Assembly (NCBI RefSeq): GCF_013283835.1
Contig: NZ_CP054052.1
Span: 1,302,001 to 1,366,000, forward strand
Origin: Poseidonibacter lekithochrous
Lineage (GTDB): Bacteria; Campylobacterota; Campylobacteria; Campylobacterales; Arcobacteraceae
Reading direction: 5' to 3'
Length of the DNA: 64,000 nucleotides
Shown: positions 46,084 to 55,406 of the stretch, piece by piece
How positions within the stretch are numbered: position 1 is the first letter of the stretch
Layout of the letters: every line of letters starts with the position of its first letter
Notes under the pieces: generated by a model
What the model was told of the DNA's origin: nothing
The model's input: the letters and a program-made list of their open reading frames with translations, nothing else
The model's database searches: none
Made by a program: the position numbers and the translations under genes

Positions 46084-47913
46084 CTATACAAAAACTCTCT
46101 TGTTTCCCTCTTTTTTGATGTTTGAGAAGTTATCTAGGTAATCTAAGTATGTAACAATATACTTTCTACTTAATTCATAATGTTCTTTAAAGTTGGCAAT
46201 TTCAATATAACCATCTTGTTTTATTATTTCTTTCATTGAAGCAATAAGTTTATTTAGACTTTCCCCATGAATAAATAGATTATGTTGTAGTCTAATAACT
46301 TGTTTTTTAGATGTTAATGACTTCAAGATATTATCTCCAAGTTTTCTATCTAAGTCTAAATCATCATAAATATTATAAGGAGCCGTGGGAGCTATATCTT
46401 CTTTTTCTAATCTTTGAAGTACAATATTTTCTAGATTTTTAGCAAAATCTTCTTTGATATTTGCATTTTTATATAAATTGTTTTCTTTTACTAAGAAGTT
46501 TTCTTCTTCAAGAATATCAAGTGCAGATTGAATGAAACCTTCACTTGCCCATTTTAGTCTTAGTTTTAATGATGTACTAGAAAGTAGGGCATAAGTATTT
46601 TTTGTATAAATATCTCTAATAAAATCTAAGATTAAATCTTTTGTTTCTATTGGATAGATAATTAATTCTTTCTCATCAATAAATACATTTTCTAAACTTC
46701 TACCAAATTCAATAGCTTGTTCATGAGATAATGCAAATCTTTGAGTTGAAGAGATAAGTCCTAGACCTTTTTTGTGTGCGTTTAATAACTCACGATATGC
46801 TTCTTCAAAATTGTTTTTATCTAAGGCTTCTAATAAAACTCTTTTTTGATTCTTTTTCATAGGATCAACAATAGGGTTTAATACTTTTGCCCCAGCAATA
46901 GTAGCGTTACCTTGTCTTAAAATGATTTTTTCACCAAATACACTATATAGGTTTTCATCTGCTTTAATCGTAGCAAAACCTTTTTCTAAACTAGTAGTTG
47001 AATCAAAAAGTAGTACTTTTACTTCAATTTTTTTAGAACCTATGAACATAGTATAGTTTTTGTTATGTTGTAAAGTTTTTTCTTTTAGAGCGCAAAAAGA
47101 GATATCAATCATATCAAAACCTCTTAAGTAACCTTTTTTTGTAATAAGATCACCTTTTTTGATATTAGAAGCATTGATTCCTTGAAGATTAATAGCAGCT
47201 CTATTTGAGATATTTGCTTCAATTACATTTTCATTATGTACTTGAATGTTCTTGATTTTACTCTCTTTTTGTGCATCACAAATAAATACTTTTTCATTTA
47301 GCTCACACATATGTCCTAGAACTGTTCCAGTTACAACTGTACCAATACCTTTTGGTGAGAATACTCTATCTACGTAGTATCTAAAGAAGTTTTCTTCTTG
47401 TTTTGAAGAGTTTTTAATAGTAAATAATTTGTCTTTTAATCTCTCAATTGATTTTTCATCATAAACAGAAACTGCTTGTAAGAATTTGATATCAAAGTCA
47501 TATTCACTTAAGAAGTTAAGAATATTTTGTTCTTGCTCTTTTAGCTCTTCTTCTGTAACTAAATCTTTTTTTGTAATAGTTACAATAATATCTTTTAACC
47601 CAAGAAGATTAATAATCTCAATATGCTCAACAGTCTGAGGTTTAATACCCTCGGCAGCACTAATTACAAGCATTACATAATCAAATCCAAATGCTCCTGC
47701 AATCATATTTTTTACAAGTTTTTCATGTCCTGGTACATCAATAAAAGCGATATTTTGTTGACCTTTTGAAAGATTAGAAAAAGATAAATCAATTGTTATA
47801 CCTCTTTGTTTCTCTTCATTTGTACTATCACCTTCATATCCATTCAAAGCTTTAATAAGAGCTGTTTTACCGTGGTCAATATGACCTGCTGTTCCAATAA
47901 TAATATTTGACAT
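46084..47913 (-). CDS. selB: Selenocysteine-specific elongation factor
   Basis: Brings Sec-tRNA(Sec) to the ribosome at UGA codons followed by a SECIS hairpin. The 609-residue length equals the E. coli protein (614). The GTPase has GTAGHIDHGKTALIKAL (G1), GITIDLSFS (G2), DVPGHE (G3) and TKKDL (G4). EF-Tu-like domains 2-3 follow (FSPKGIGTVVTGTV), then the C-terminal winged-helix repeats that grip the SECIS. It starts at the last base of the selA stop (TAATG), so it is translationally coupled to selA. Confidence 0.97.
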   Translation of the reverse strand: MSNIIIGTAGHIDHGKTALIKALNGYEGDSTNEEKQRGITIDLSFSNLSKGQQNIAFIDVPGHEKLVKNMIAGAFGFDYVMLVISAAEGIKPQTVEHIEIINLLGLKDIIVTITKKDLVTEEELKEQEQNILNFLSEYDFDIKFLQAVSVYDEKSIERLKDKLFTIKNSSKQEENFFRYYVDRVFSPKGIGTVVTGTVLGHMCELNEKVFICDAQKESKIKNIQVHNENVIEANISNRAAINLQGINASNIKKGDLITKKGYLRGFDMIDISFCALKEKTLQHNKNYTMFIGSKKIEVKVLLFDSTTSLEKGFATIKADENLYSVFGEKIILRQGNATIAGAKVLNPIVDPMKKNQKRVLLEALDKNNFEEAYRELLNAHKKGLGLISSTQRFALSHEQAIEFGRSLENVFIDEKELIIYPIETKDLILDFIRDIYTKNTYALLSSTSLKLRLKWASEGFIQSALDILEEENFLVKENNLYKNANIKEDFAKNLENIVLQRLEKEDIAPTAPYNIYDDLDLDRKLGDNILKSLTSKKQVIRLQHNLFIHGESLNKLIASMKEIIKQDGYIEIANFKEHYELSRKYIVTYLDYLDNFSNIKKEGNKRVFV

Positions 47914-49259
47914 TAGTTAAACACTCCTCTTATAATTGTTTCTATTTCTTTAATTTCTGATTCATTGATACTTCTAAAGTCTATTAGTACTTTTTCACTC
48001 TCAATTCTAACGATTAGATTCTTCGCTCTTAATAGTTGTTCAATCTTATTTGGTTTATAGTTTTTATACTCTAAACTTAATGCAACTGTTGGTATTTTCT
48101 TATTTGGAGTAGTTCCTCCGCCAATTAGTGATTGAGTGTGTATCACTTCACATTTACAAAGGTCTTGGATATTTTCTTTTAATAAGAATGCTCTTTTTTC
48201 TAAAACTTCTGTTTTTTCAAATAACATTTTTAATGTTGGAATATCTTCTATTTCACCTTTTAGGTATGAAGTTAGATTATCTTCTAGTAAGGCTAGAGTA
48301 ATTTTATCAACTCTTAGCATTCTTAATAATTGGTTCTTTTTAATCTTAGCAATTAATTCTTTTTTCCCTACAATTATTCCAGCTTGTACACTTCCTAGAA
48401 GTTTATCTCCTGAGAATGATAATAGTGATGGTTTATGTTCCATATATTTTAAAAGTGATGGTTCTGCTAAATCAAGATTGTATGGTAAGTCAATCATATG
48501 ACCGCTTCCCATATCGTAGTAGTCAATTACATTGTTATCATTTGCTACTTTGATAATATCTTCATATAAAACCTCTGAAGTAAAACCTTCAATAGAGTAG
48601 TTTGATTTATGAACTTTCATAAGCATAGATGTATTTTCATTTATAGCGTTTTCATAATCTCTTAAATGAGTTTTATTAGTTGTTCCAATCTCTTTTAGGT
48701 TTGCACCACTTTGAGTCATTACTTCTGGAACTCTAAAACTTCCACCAATCTCTACAAGTTCACCACGACTTACTACTACTTCTTTGTTTTTAGCAAAAGT
48801 ATTAAGTATTAGAAATACAGCACTTGCATTATTGTTTACAACAATAGCATCCTCACAACCAGTTAAGGATTGAAGAGTATCAACTATATGAGAGTATCTC
48901 TCTCCTCTTTTTCCCTCTTTAAGAGAGTATTCAAGATTGTTGTATGAAGTTGCAACTTCTTTTACCCTATCAAAACTTTCAGGATTGATAAGAGATCGTC
49001 CTAAGTTTGTATGTACAATAATTCCAGTTGCGTTGATTACTTTTTGTAATGATGGAGAATTTATTTGATTATATTGTTTTAATACTTGTTCTATTAATTC
49101 ATCGTATGTGAAATTTTCACATTCTTTATTTAATATATTTGTTCTAGTATTATTTATAACATCCTTTGCAATAGCCGTAATTAAAGGCTTTGCGCATGCT
49201 TCAAAAGCTTTGTCATTGACAAACTTGTCCACTTTTGGAAGGCTCTTCAGTAAATTCAT
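47913..49259 (-). CDS. selA: L-seryl-tRNA(Sec) selenium transferase
   Basis: PLP enzyme that converts Ser-tRNA(Sec) to Sec-tRNA(Sec) using selenophosphate. Family blocks are NATGIIVHTNLGRSLI, NNNASAVFL, YDMGSGHMIDL and the PLP lysine in SFSGDKLLGSVQAG. I set the start at the ATG at 49259 (MNLLKSLPKV), giving 448 aa, because AGGG lies 7 bases before it. The frame stays open a further 96 bases upstream, but that would run antisense through tRNA-Sec and has no ribosome site. Operon with selB; divergent from selC, with only about 57 bases between them. Confidence 0.97.
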   Translation of the reverse strand: MNLLKSLPKVDKFVNDKAFEACAKPLITAIAKDVINNTRTNILNKECENFTYDELIEQVLKQYNQINSPSLQKVINATGIIVHTNLGRSLINPESFDRVKEVATSYNNLEYSLKEGKRGERYSHIVDTLQSLTGCEDAIVVNNNASAVFLILNTFAKNKEVVVSRGELVEIGGSFRVPEVMTQSGANLKEIGTTNKTHLRDYENAINENTSMLMKVHKSNYSIEGFTSEVLYEDIIKVANDNNVIDYYDMGSGHMIDLPYNLDLAEPSLLKYMEHKPSLLSFSGDKLLGSVQAGIIVGKKELIAKIKKNQLLRMLRVDKITLALLEDNLTSYLKGEIEDIPTLKMLFEKTEVLEKRAFLLKENIQDLCKCEVIHTQSLIGGGTTPNKKIPTVALSLEYKNYKPNKIEQLLRAKNLIVRIESEKVLIDFRSINESEIKEIETIIRGVFN

Positions 49260-49295
49260 ATTTACCCTTTCAGATTCTTTTAAAAATATTTTGTG

Positions 49296-49301
49296 TAAGA
49301 T
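49296..49301 (+). promoter_or_regulatory. Possible -10 hexamer of selC
   Basis: TAAGAT about 16 bases before the tRNA-Sec 5' end. The selA and selC promoters must both fit in this short divergent gap. Confidence 0.35.
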
Positions 49302-49316
49302 TTCACTCTTCTTAAA

Positions 49317-49416
49317 CGGGGGGTATGTGATCCTGGTGGACACCGCAGGCTTCAACCCTGATCGGCGGTTTTTGTGTAAACGCCGCGGTAGGTTCGATTC
49401 CTACACCTTCTCGCCA
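49317..49416 (+). tRNA. selC: tRNA-Sec (TCA), selC
   Basis: About 100 bases including encoded GCCA. The anticodon TCA (49352-49354) lies in loop CTTCAAC on a CAGG/CCTG stem, and there is a long variable arm (GGCG...CGCC). The T arm GTAGG-TTCGATT-CCTAC is followed directly by an 8-base 3' acceptor strand, ACCTTCTC, as in 8+5 bacterial tRNA-Sec. The 5' strand is G-rich (CGGGGGGT), so the acceptor helix relies on three G.T pairs and leaves the terminal pair as C.C if the helix is 8 bp. The 5' end could instead be 49318. The D arm GTGATCC/GGACAC has a bulged A. Identity is firm; exact ends are not. Confidence 0.88.
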
Positions 49417-49612
49417 TTAACTAAAATGGCTACAACCCCCGAAGAATCATACTTTCTTACAAAATTGTTCTGAGATTTTATCCAATTAAATATTCATTAT
49501 TACTTAAGATAATAGTAAAGTTTTTTTTACTTTTTAATAATTTTAATATGTATATTTAAAAACTTTTTCTAAAATAAAATAAAAATTTATATTAATAAGG
49601 AATAAACAAATT

Positions 49613-49951
49613 ATGTCAATTACAAATACAAAAGAATTCCTATACTCTCATGGAGAGAAACTTATTGCTTTGGGATTCATACTTTTTATTACTTATGCTT
49701 TAATGAGTGAGATTTATACAAAAGATGTTTATGTGAAGCCAATAGGGTCTTTGGGCGGGTTTATAGCTAGTTTAGGCATGATTGGACAGCTACTTTATTA
49801 TAAAGAGTTTTTTCAAAAAGAAGGTTTGATTTTTGTAATACTAAAAATAGGGTATTACTTCATGTATTATTTTTCTTTTGTATTTTCTATTTTTATTTTA
49901 GTACACTTTTTTATATCTATTTATGATTTTCTTTTTGTATTTATTTCTTAG
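49613..49951 (+). CDS. Small membrane protein, unknown
   Basis: A 112-residue protein with about three hydrophobic segments (roughly 17-33, 44-60 and 70-110), the last being a long FYYFSFVFSIFILVHFF stretch. I recognise no family. AAGGA lies 13 bases before the ATG, rather far but usable. It sits between selC and selD on the plus strand, about 65 bases before the next unknown gene. The position in the selenium locus is notable, but nothing in the sequence ties it to selenium. Confidence 0.65.
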   Translation: MSITNTKEFLYSHGEKLIALGFILFITYALMSEIYTKDVYVKPIGSLGGFIASLGMIGQLLYYKEFFQKEGLIFVILKIGYYFMYYFSFVFSIFILVHFFISIYDFLFVFIS

Positions 49952-50015
49952 AAGTTTTTACTATATTTTTATATAAAATATTGTATTTTAAAAAAATAAA
50001 AAAAGAAGGACATAT

Positions 50016-50420
50016 ATGGAAGACTCTTGGCAACTAGTACCAACAAAAAACATAAATCAAATGTTGAGATTAAGAACAGATATAAATGAAGATAATCTTG
50101 ATGGAAAATTTAAAAACCTACTTGTTGTAAAACACAAATACCATGTAGCGGATGACATTATGTTTCCTGATCCTTCTTGTTTAGCTTTTTTTACAGCTTT
50201 TGAACAGAATCATTTAGTGAACTTTGAACAAAATGGTGAGTTGAAATTATTAGGTGTTGATATATTTGAGGGAACTATGAAGTTTTTCATTTATTGTGAT
50301 GATGCACAAAAGACAGTTTATGATTGTATTTCATTTCTAAAATCAAATCCACTTTTTAAATGTGAATTTGAAATTATTTTAAACGATAATGGAAACAGTA
50401 TCAAAAAGCTAAAAGCTTAA
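50016..50420 (+). CDS. DUF695-like small protein
   Basis: A 134-residue soluble protein opening MEDSWQLVPTKN. The pattern of an N-terminal Trp, then R.R.....NLDG, LLVVKHKYHV, FTAFEQN and FFIYCDDAQKT, resembles the DUF695 family, whose function is unknown. AAGGA before the ATG and a strong terminator after the stop support a real gene. It converges with selD and lies 65 bases after the small membrane protein gene, perhaps in one transcript with it. Confidence 0.75.
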   Translation: MEDSWQLVPTKNINQMLRLRTDINEDNLDGKFKNLLVVKHKYHVADDIMFPDPSCLAFFTAFEQNHLVNFEQNGELKLLGVDIFEGTMKFFIYCDDAQKTVYDCISFLKSNPLFKCEFEIILNDNGNSIKKLKA

Positions 50421-50431
50421 ATACAAAAAGA

Positions 50432-50457
50432 ATATTATAGTTAGTGAACTATAATAT
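50432..50457. terminator. Bidirectional terminator between the DUF695-like gene and selD
   Basis: Perfect 11-bp stem, ATATTATAGTT / AACTATAATAT, loop AGTG. It is followed by CTTTTG on the plus strand and by TTCTTTTTG on the minus strand, and overlaps the selD stop. Confidence 0.8.
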
Positions 50458-51478
50458 CTTTTGCTCCTTTTGGAATAACTTCTCCAATAACTGAAGCATA
50501 TCCGAAAGTTAAATCTTCTATCTCTTTTATATACTCTTTAGCATCATTTTTATCCATAGCAATTAATAAACCACCTGATGTCTGAGCATCACATAATAAT
50601 GATTTACAATAGTTGGATAAGTTATTCATATATAATACTTTATCTTCTAGATATTTAATATTTTTCTTTGTTCCACCAGGAATTACATCATCATTAGATA
50701 ATGATATAGCTTCCTCAATAATAGGAACACTTTGACATTCAATCATCATTGAAGTCAATTCATTTGTACACTCTAAGGCATGACCTAATAATCCAAATCC
50801 AGTAATATCTGTACAAGAACTAATATCATATTTTCTCATGATTTTAGATGGAAGATAGTTTAGTGCTTCCATAATATCTGCACAATGTTTCATTAATTCA
50901 ATTGGTAATAAATCTCTTTTTATAGCTGTAGTTAAAATCCCCATTCCAATTGGTTTTGTAAGAACTAAAACATGACCTATTTGGGCAGTATTGTTTCTTA
51001 CTATTTCATTTGGATGAATCATTCCAGTTACAGATAAACCATAATACATTTCAGGTGATTCAATAGTATGTCCACCTAAAAGTAAACCTCCACACTCTTT
51101 GATTTTTTCATTTCCACCATTTAGGATTTCTCCTAATGCTTCATAAGATAGGTTCTTTTTGTCAAAACCTACAATATTTAATGCTGTTTTTACTTCTGCA
51201 CCCATTGCAAAAACATCAGATAATGAGTTTGCAGCAGCAATTTTTCCATAAATATATGGATCATCAATAACAGGAGTAATAAAATCTAAAGTTTGTACCA
51301 TTGCTTGTTCATCATTAATTTGATAAACACTAGCGTCTTCGGCCGTATCAAAGCCAACTAAAATTCTGCTATCTGTTGGAGTTAAGTTGCAAATTGTTTG
51401 TTTCAAGTCCCCCGGACCCATTTTTGCGGCTCACCCAGCAGCTTTAACGAATTTAGTTAGTTTATATTCGTTATTCAT
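50441..51478 (-). CDS. selD: Selenide, water dikinase containing selenocysteine
   Basis: Makes selenophosphate, the selenium donor for SelA, from selenide and ATP. The full protein is 345 aa and starts at the ATG at 51478 (MNNEYKLTKF), with AAGGA before it. Codon 16 is an in-frame TGA (51431-51433) in the context AAG-U-AAKMGPGDL, exactly where E. coli SelD has its catalytic Cys17; the catalytic Lys follows at 19. This is therefore a selenoprotein, and a conventional gene call beginning at the ATG after the TGA loses the active site. Other family blocks are LVGFDTAEDASVYQ, ANSLSDVFAMGAEV, LLGGHTIES, CTDITGFGLLGHAL and CDAQTSGGLL. The SECIS hairpin lies just after the UGA. All its helpers (selA, selB, selC) are within the window. 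Confidence 0.96.
51405..51433 (-). promoter_or_regulatory. UGA(Sec) codon and SECIS hairpin of selD
   Basis: TGA at 51431-51433 is followed by a GC-rich hairpin at about 51405-51419: GGGTCC against GGACTT with a G-rich apical loop about 20 bases after the UGA. This is the distance and loop type of bacterial SECIS elements read by SelB. It is one of the few GC-rich spots in this AT-rich stretch. Confidence 0.8.
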
Positions 51479-51585
51479 TATATTCCTTATTTTGCATCTG
51501 TGATTATTAAAGTAGTAATTATTTTTAAGTTATACCATATCTAGGTAGTTATAGTATAAAAATGTTAGTTATTACACTTATGTAA

Positions 51586-51600
51586 ACCTAATACATAGGT
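51586..51600. promoter_or_regulatory. Palindrome ACCTA-N5-TAGGT upstream of selD and the NIT kinase
   Basis: Arms ACCTA and TAGGT around ATACA, in the 280-base divergent gap between selD and the NIT-domain kinase. The same arms and spacing recur at 62355-62369 before the putative selenate transporter. A second inverted repeat (GTAGA-N6-TCTAC, 51613-51628) lies beside it. Candidate operator; the regulator is unknown. Confidence 0.45.
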
Positions 51601-51727
51601 CAATGCAAATTAGTAGACAATATTCTACAAGCAAATGATTTAAGGTATGGTTAAATAGAGGTAAAATATTTTTTACTATAATTATCTTATTAAAATCATA
51701 CAAAAGTATTTATTTTTATTATGTTAG

Positions 51728-51733
51728 TATAAT
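51728..51733 (+). promoter_or_regulatory. -10 hexamer of the first kinase/HD-GYP cassette
   Basis: TATAAT 25 bases before the ATG at 51759. It likely drives 51759-55384 and, given the short gaps, perhaps through 62276. Confidence 0.5.
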
Positions 51734-51758
51734 TAAATATATTAAAAAAGGACTATTT

Positions 51759-53873
51759 ATGAGTCTCCAGAGTAAATTAATAGCAATTGCATCCTTATCA
51801 ATTATAATAATTTGTTTTCTCGGAATCAAAATAGTTGAAGATTCTTATGACAATTACAAACGTGCTCTAAGTATTGAAGAAATGATTGATTTATCTGATG
51901 ATATTTCTCACTTAGTACATGAAATGCAAAAAGAAAGAGGTCTTTCAGCTGCATTCATTATCTCTGGTGCAGATGTTTTTAGAGAAAGACTTGTTAATCA
52001 AAGAGTAAAAACAACAAAAGTATTCAAAGAATTTGAACATGTTTTTTATAAAAACATTGATTCTTACGATAATGAAATAAAAGAAAGAATAAAAAAAATA
52101 TTATCAATGTATAAAGATAATATTGATTTAAAAAGAATGTTAATCATAAATGAATCAATTGATGTTTTTGAAGTAATAGACTTTTTTACGAAGATAAATG
52201 ATGAATTTTTAAGTAATCTTTTATATCTATCCAAAATATCAAATAATCCAGAAATTACAAATGATTTAATTGCTTTTAACAATTTACTTCTATTAAAAGA
52301 TAGATTAGGACTTGAGAGAGCTATAGGTTCTATTGTTTTAGTTTGGAACTTTTCTGATGAATCTATATTTAGGTTCAAAGAAGTTGCAACCTCAATAGAA
52401 ATTTATAAAGACAATTTTTATTTTTATTTATCCCTCGAAAATAGACAATACTTCAAGGAAAAAATACAAAGCAGTAAGTTAGCTTATGTTGATGAGTTAA
52501 TAGAAAAGTTTATAAATTGGAATGGTAGAGATAATATAGATATTAGACCTATGTATTGGTTTGATAGTACTACAAAAAAAATAAATTTTTATCAAGAACA
52601 AAATTTATTTTTTATAAAACAACTAAAAAAAGATGTTTTTAATTATAAAAATAAATCAAAATCTGAACTAATTCTTTTATCAATTATTATGATTTCTTCA
52701 ATTTTAATTTTTACAATTTTTACATATTTGACGCAAAAAAGAATTTTAAAATCATTACATAACTTTAAAATTGGTTTATTATCATTCTTTGATTATTTAA
52801 ACCAAAAAAGTGAAAAAATCGAGGTTCTTAATGAGTCTACTAATGATGAATTTGCATCTATGTCAAAGATTGTTAATAAGAATATAGAAACAACTAAGAA
52901 AAATCTTGATGAAGATAAAGCTGTATTAAATGAAGCTATTGTAATTATAAAAGAGTTTGAAAAAGGTAATTTACACCAAAGATTAACAAGTGAAATATCA
53001 AATCCAATTTTAAATGAACTAAAAAATATCCTAAATCAAATGGCTAACAATTTAGAGTTAACAATTGAAGAATTACAACATACAAATGAAGAGTATGAAG
53101 TATCATTAGATAATTTAAAAAAGACACAAACACAATTAATTGAATCAGAAAAAATGGCAAGTTTAGGTGGATTAGTTGCTGGAGTAGCACACGAAATAAA
53201 TACTCCTGTAGGTATTGGTATTACAGGAAGTAGCCATTTCCTAGAGATGACTGATAAACTAAAAAAGTTATATGATAGTGATAATATGGGAGAAGATGAT
53301 TTTGAAGATTATCTAAATAGTTCTGTTGATTTAGCAAAACTAATTAATCTAAACTTATCAAAAGCAGCAGAATTAGTAAAAAGTTTTAAACAAATTGCTG
53401 TAGACCAAACTAGTGAAGAAAAAAGAACTTTTGCCTTAGAAAAGTATCTAAACGAGCTTTTATTAAGTATTGGAAATGTTTTAAAAAGAACAGAACTAGA
53501 AGTAGATATTCAGTGTGATTCAAATATTAAGATCTATTCTTATCCTGGTCTTTTATCTCAAATAATTACAAACTTGATAATGAATTCAATAATTCATGGT
53601 TATGATGAGATAAAACAAGGAAAAATAATTATAGATATAAAAGTAATAGATGAAAACTTAGTTATTAGCTATAAAGATGATGGTAAAGGTATTCCAAGTG
53701 AGAATCTACTTAAGATTTTTGATCCTTTTTTCACTACAAATAGAGAAAATGGTGGAAGTGGTTTAGGTTTAAATATAATATATAATATAATAACTAAACA
53801 ATTAAACGGAACGATAAAATGTAAAAGTAATGAACCTGTAGGTACAGAATTTTTAATTACTTTTAAAATATAA
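51759..53873 (+). CDS. Histidine kinase with NIT-type sensor
   Basis: A 704-residue membrane kinase. Helices at about 5-23 and 303-323 enclose a mostly helical periplasmic domain of NIT type (nitrate/nitrite-sensing family PF08376), recognised by LVHEMQKERGLSAAFIISGAD and the following R.....V....F pattern. A HAMP-like region and coiled coil precede the phosphoacceptor box GVAHEINTPVGIG near 476 and an ATPase domain (NLIMNSIIHGY, DDGKGIP, GSGLGLNI). It is followed after 14 bases by a REC-PAS-HD-GYP gene, its likely output. Nitrate sensing is known for some NIT domains; here the ligand could be nitrate, nitrite or another oxyanion, and its location beside selD makes a selenium oxyanion worth testing. 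Confidence 0.9.
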   Translation: MSLQSKLIAIASLSIIIICFLGIKIVEDSYDNYKRALSIEEMIDLSDDISHLVHEMQKERGLSAAFIISGADVFRERLVNQRVKTTKVFKEFEHVFYKNIDSYDNEIKERIKKILSMYKDNIDLKRMLIINESIDVFEVIDFFTKINDEFLSNLLYLSKISNNPEITNDLIAFNNLLLLKDRLGLERAIGSIVLVWNFSDESIFRFKEVATSIEIYKDNFYFYLSLENRQYFKEKIQSSKLAYVDELIEKFINWNGRDNIDIRPMYWFDSTTKKINFYQEQNLFFIKQLKKDVFNYKNKSKSELILLSIIMISSILIFTIFTYLTQKRILKSLHNFKIGLLSFFDYLNQKSEKIEVLNESTNDEFASMSKIVNKNIETTKKNLDEDKAVLNEAIVIIKEFEKGNLHQRLTSEISNPILNELKNILNQMANNLELTIEELQHTNEEYEVSLDNLKKTQTQLIESEKMASLGGLVAGVAHEINTPVGIGITGSSHFLEMTDKLKKLYDSDNMGEDDFEDYLNSSVDLAKLINLNLSKAAELVKSFKQIAVDQTSEEKRTFALEKYLNELLLSIGNVLKRTELEVDIQCDSNIKIYSYPGLLSQIITNLIMNSIIHGYDEIKQGKIIIDIKVIDENLVISYKDDGKGIPSENLLKIFDPFFTTNRENGGSGLGLNIIYNIITKQLNGTIKCKSNEPVGTEFLITFKI

Positions 53874-53887
53874 AATAGGAATAAATT

Positions 53888-55384
53888 ATGGGAAATATGA
53901 AATTCTCTAATAAAAATAAAATTTTAAATGATAATGCAGAAAAATGGAAAATCTTAATATCCGACGATGAAGAAGATGTTCATTTACTTACAAAAACTGT
54001 ATTAAAGAACTTTGAATATAAAAACAAACAATTAGAATTTATCAGCGCTTATAGTGGAAAAGATACTGTAGAAATATTAAAAGAAAATGATGATATTGTG
54101 TTAGTTCTATTAGATGTTATTATGGAAAATGATCATGCAGGATTAGAAGTAGTAAAACGAATAAGAGAAGAATTATGCAATGATTTTATCCAAATAATAT
54201 TACGTACAGGGCAATCTGGACAAGTACTAGAAGATGATGTAGTTATGAACTATGCAATTAATGATTATAAAGAAAAAACTGAATTAACATCTCAAAAACT
54301 TCTAACTACAATTACTACATCTATTCGTTCTTTTGAAAACATGAAAAATATAAAAAAACTAAACCATGAATTAGGTGGTTTATTATCTATTTATGATGAA
54401 TTTGTAATTGCCGCAAGAACTAATAAAGAAGGTGAAATTGTTTATGTTACAGAAGCATTTTGTGAACTTACTGGTTACACAAAAGAAGAACTTATTGGAA
54501 ATACTCATTCTCTATTAAAAAGTTCTAATACTGCACAAGAAGTATACGATGACTTATGGAATACAATTAGTTCTGGTAATGTTTGGAAAGGTGAAATTCA
54601 AGATAAAAGGAAAGATGGTAGTTTATACTGGTTATCAACTATTATTTCACCTGAATATGATGTTGAAGGAAACTTTTTATATTACACTGCAATTTCTCAA
54701 AATATTACAGAAAAAAAAGCTATTGAAAAAGCTAAAATTGAAATGGAATTAGCAAATAAAGAAATAGAATCTTTAAATGAAGAGATAATTGATACTCAAA
54801 AAGATGTTGTTTTCAGACTAGGAGCTATTGCCGAAGCTAGAAGTAAAGAAACAGGAATGCATGTAAAAAGAGTTGCAGAGTACTCAAAACTTTTAGCTTT
54901 ATACTCTGGTTTGAGTGAAGAAGAAGCTGATATTATAAAAATGGCAAGTCCAATGCATGATATTGGAAAAGTAGCAATTCCTGATAATATTTTGAATAAA
55001 CCAGGAAAATTTACAGATGAAGAGTTTGAAATTATGAAAACTCATGCTCAGATTGGTTATGAGATGTTAAAATCATCTCCAAAAACAATTTTAAAAGCAG
55101 CAGCTATAATTGCTCATCAGCATCAAGAAAAGTACGATGGTAGCGGATATCCTCAGAATTTAAAAGGTGAAGATATACATATATATGGTAGAATCACAGC
55201 ATTAGCAGATGTTTTTGATGCTTTAGGAAGTGAACGAGTATATAAGAGCGCTTGGAGTGATGAAGAAATATTTAAACTATTTAAAGAGCAAAGAGCTAAA
55301 CATTTTGATCCTAAATTAATAGATATTTTCTTTGAGCATCTAGATGAATTTTTAGATATTAGGGATACATTCGTGGACCAATAG
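53888..55384 (+). CDS. REC-PAS-HD-GYP response regulator
   Basis: A 498-residue output protein. The receiver (about 18-145) has ISDDEEDVH, D in LLDVIMEND near 75, T in LRTGQ and K in YKEKTEL. PAS (about 163-285) resembles Aer-type PAS (HSLLKSSN). A long helix leads to HD-GYP: MHDIGKVAIPD near 356 and HQEKYDGSGYP near 417, all signature residues present, so c-di-GMP hydrolysis is expected. It lies 14 bases after the NIT kinase gene. A paralogue with the same layout follows at 60777. Confidence 0.92.
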   Translation: MGNMKFSNKNKILNDNAEKWKILISDDEEDVHLLTKTVLKNFEYKNKQLEFISAYSGKDTVEILKENDDIVLVLLDVIMENDHAGLEVVKRIREELCNDFIQIILRTGQSGQVLEDDVVMNYAINDYKEKTELTSQKLLTTITTSIRSFENMKNIKKLNHELGGLLSIYDEFVIAARTNKEGEIVYVTEAFCELTGYTKEELIGNTHSLLKSSNTAQEVYDDLWNTISSGNVWKGEIQDKRKDGSLYWLSTIISPEYDVEGNFLYYTAISQNITEKKAIEKAKIEMELANKEIESLNEEIIDTQKDVVFRLGAIAEARSKETGMHVKRVAEYSKLLALYSGLSEEEADIIKMASPMHDIGKVAIPDNILNKPGKFTDEEFEIMKTHAQIGYEMLKSSPKTILKAAAIIAHQHQEKYDGSGYPQNLKGEDIHIYGRITALADVFDALGSERVYKSAWSDEEIFKLFKEQRAKHFDPKLIDIFFEHLDEFLDIRDTFVDQ

Positions 55385-55406
55385 TTTTCAAACAAAAGGT
55401 GACTTT

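Noticed and set aside
49260-49355. A 32-residue longer N terminus for selA
   Set aside because: It would be read antisense through tRNA-Sec and has no ribosome site; the ATG at 49259 has a good one.
50441-51421. selD as a shorter gene starting at the ATG after the TGA, or as a pseudogene with a nonsense codon
   Set aside because: The upstream codons match the SelD N terminus, the TGA replaces the catalytic Cys, and selA, selB and selC are all present nearby; a selenocysteine codon explains everything.
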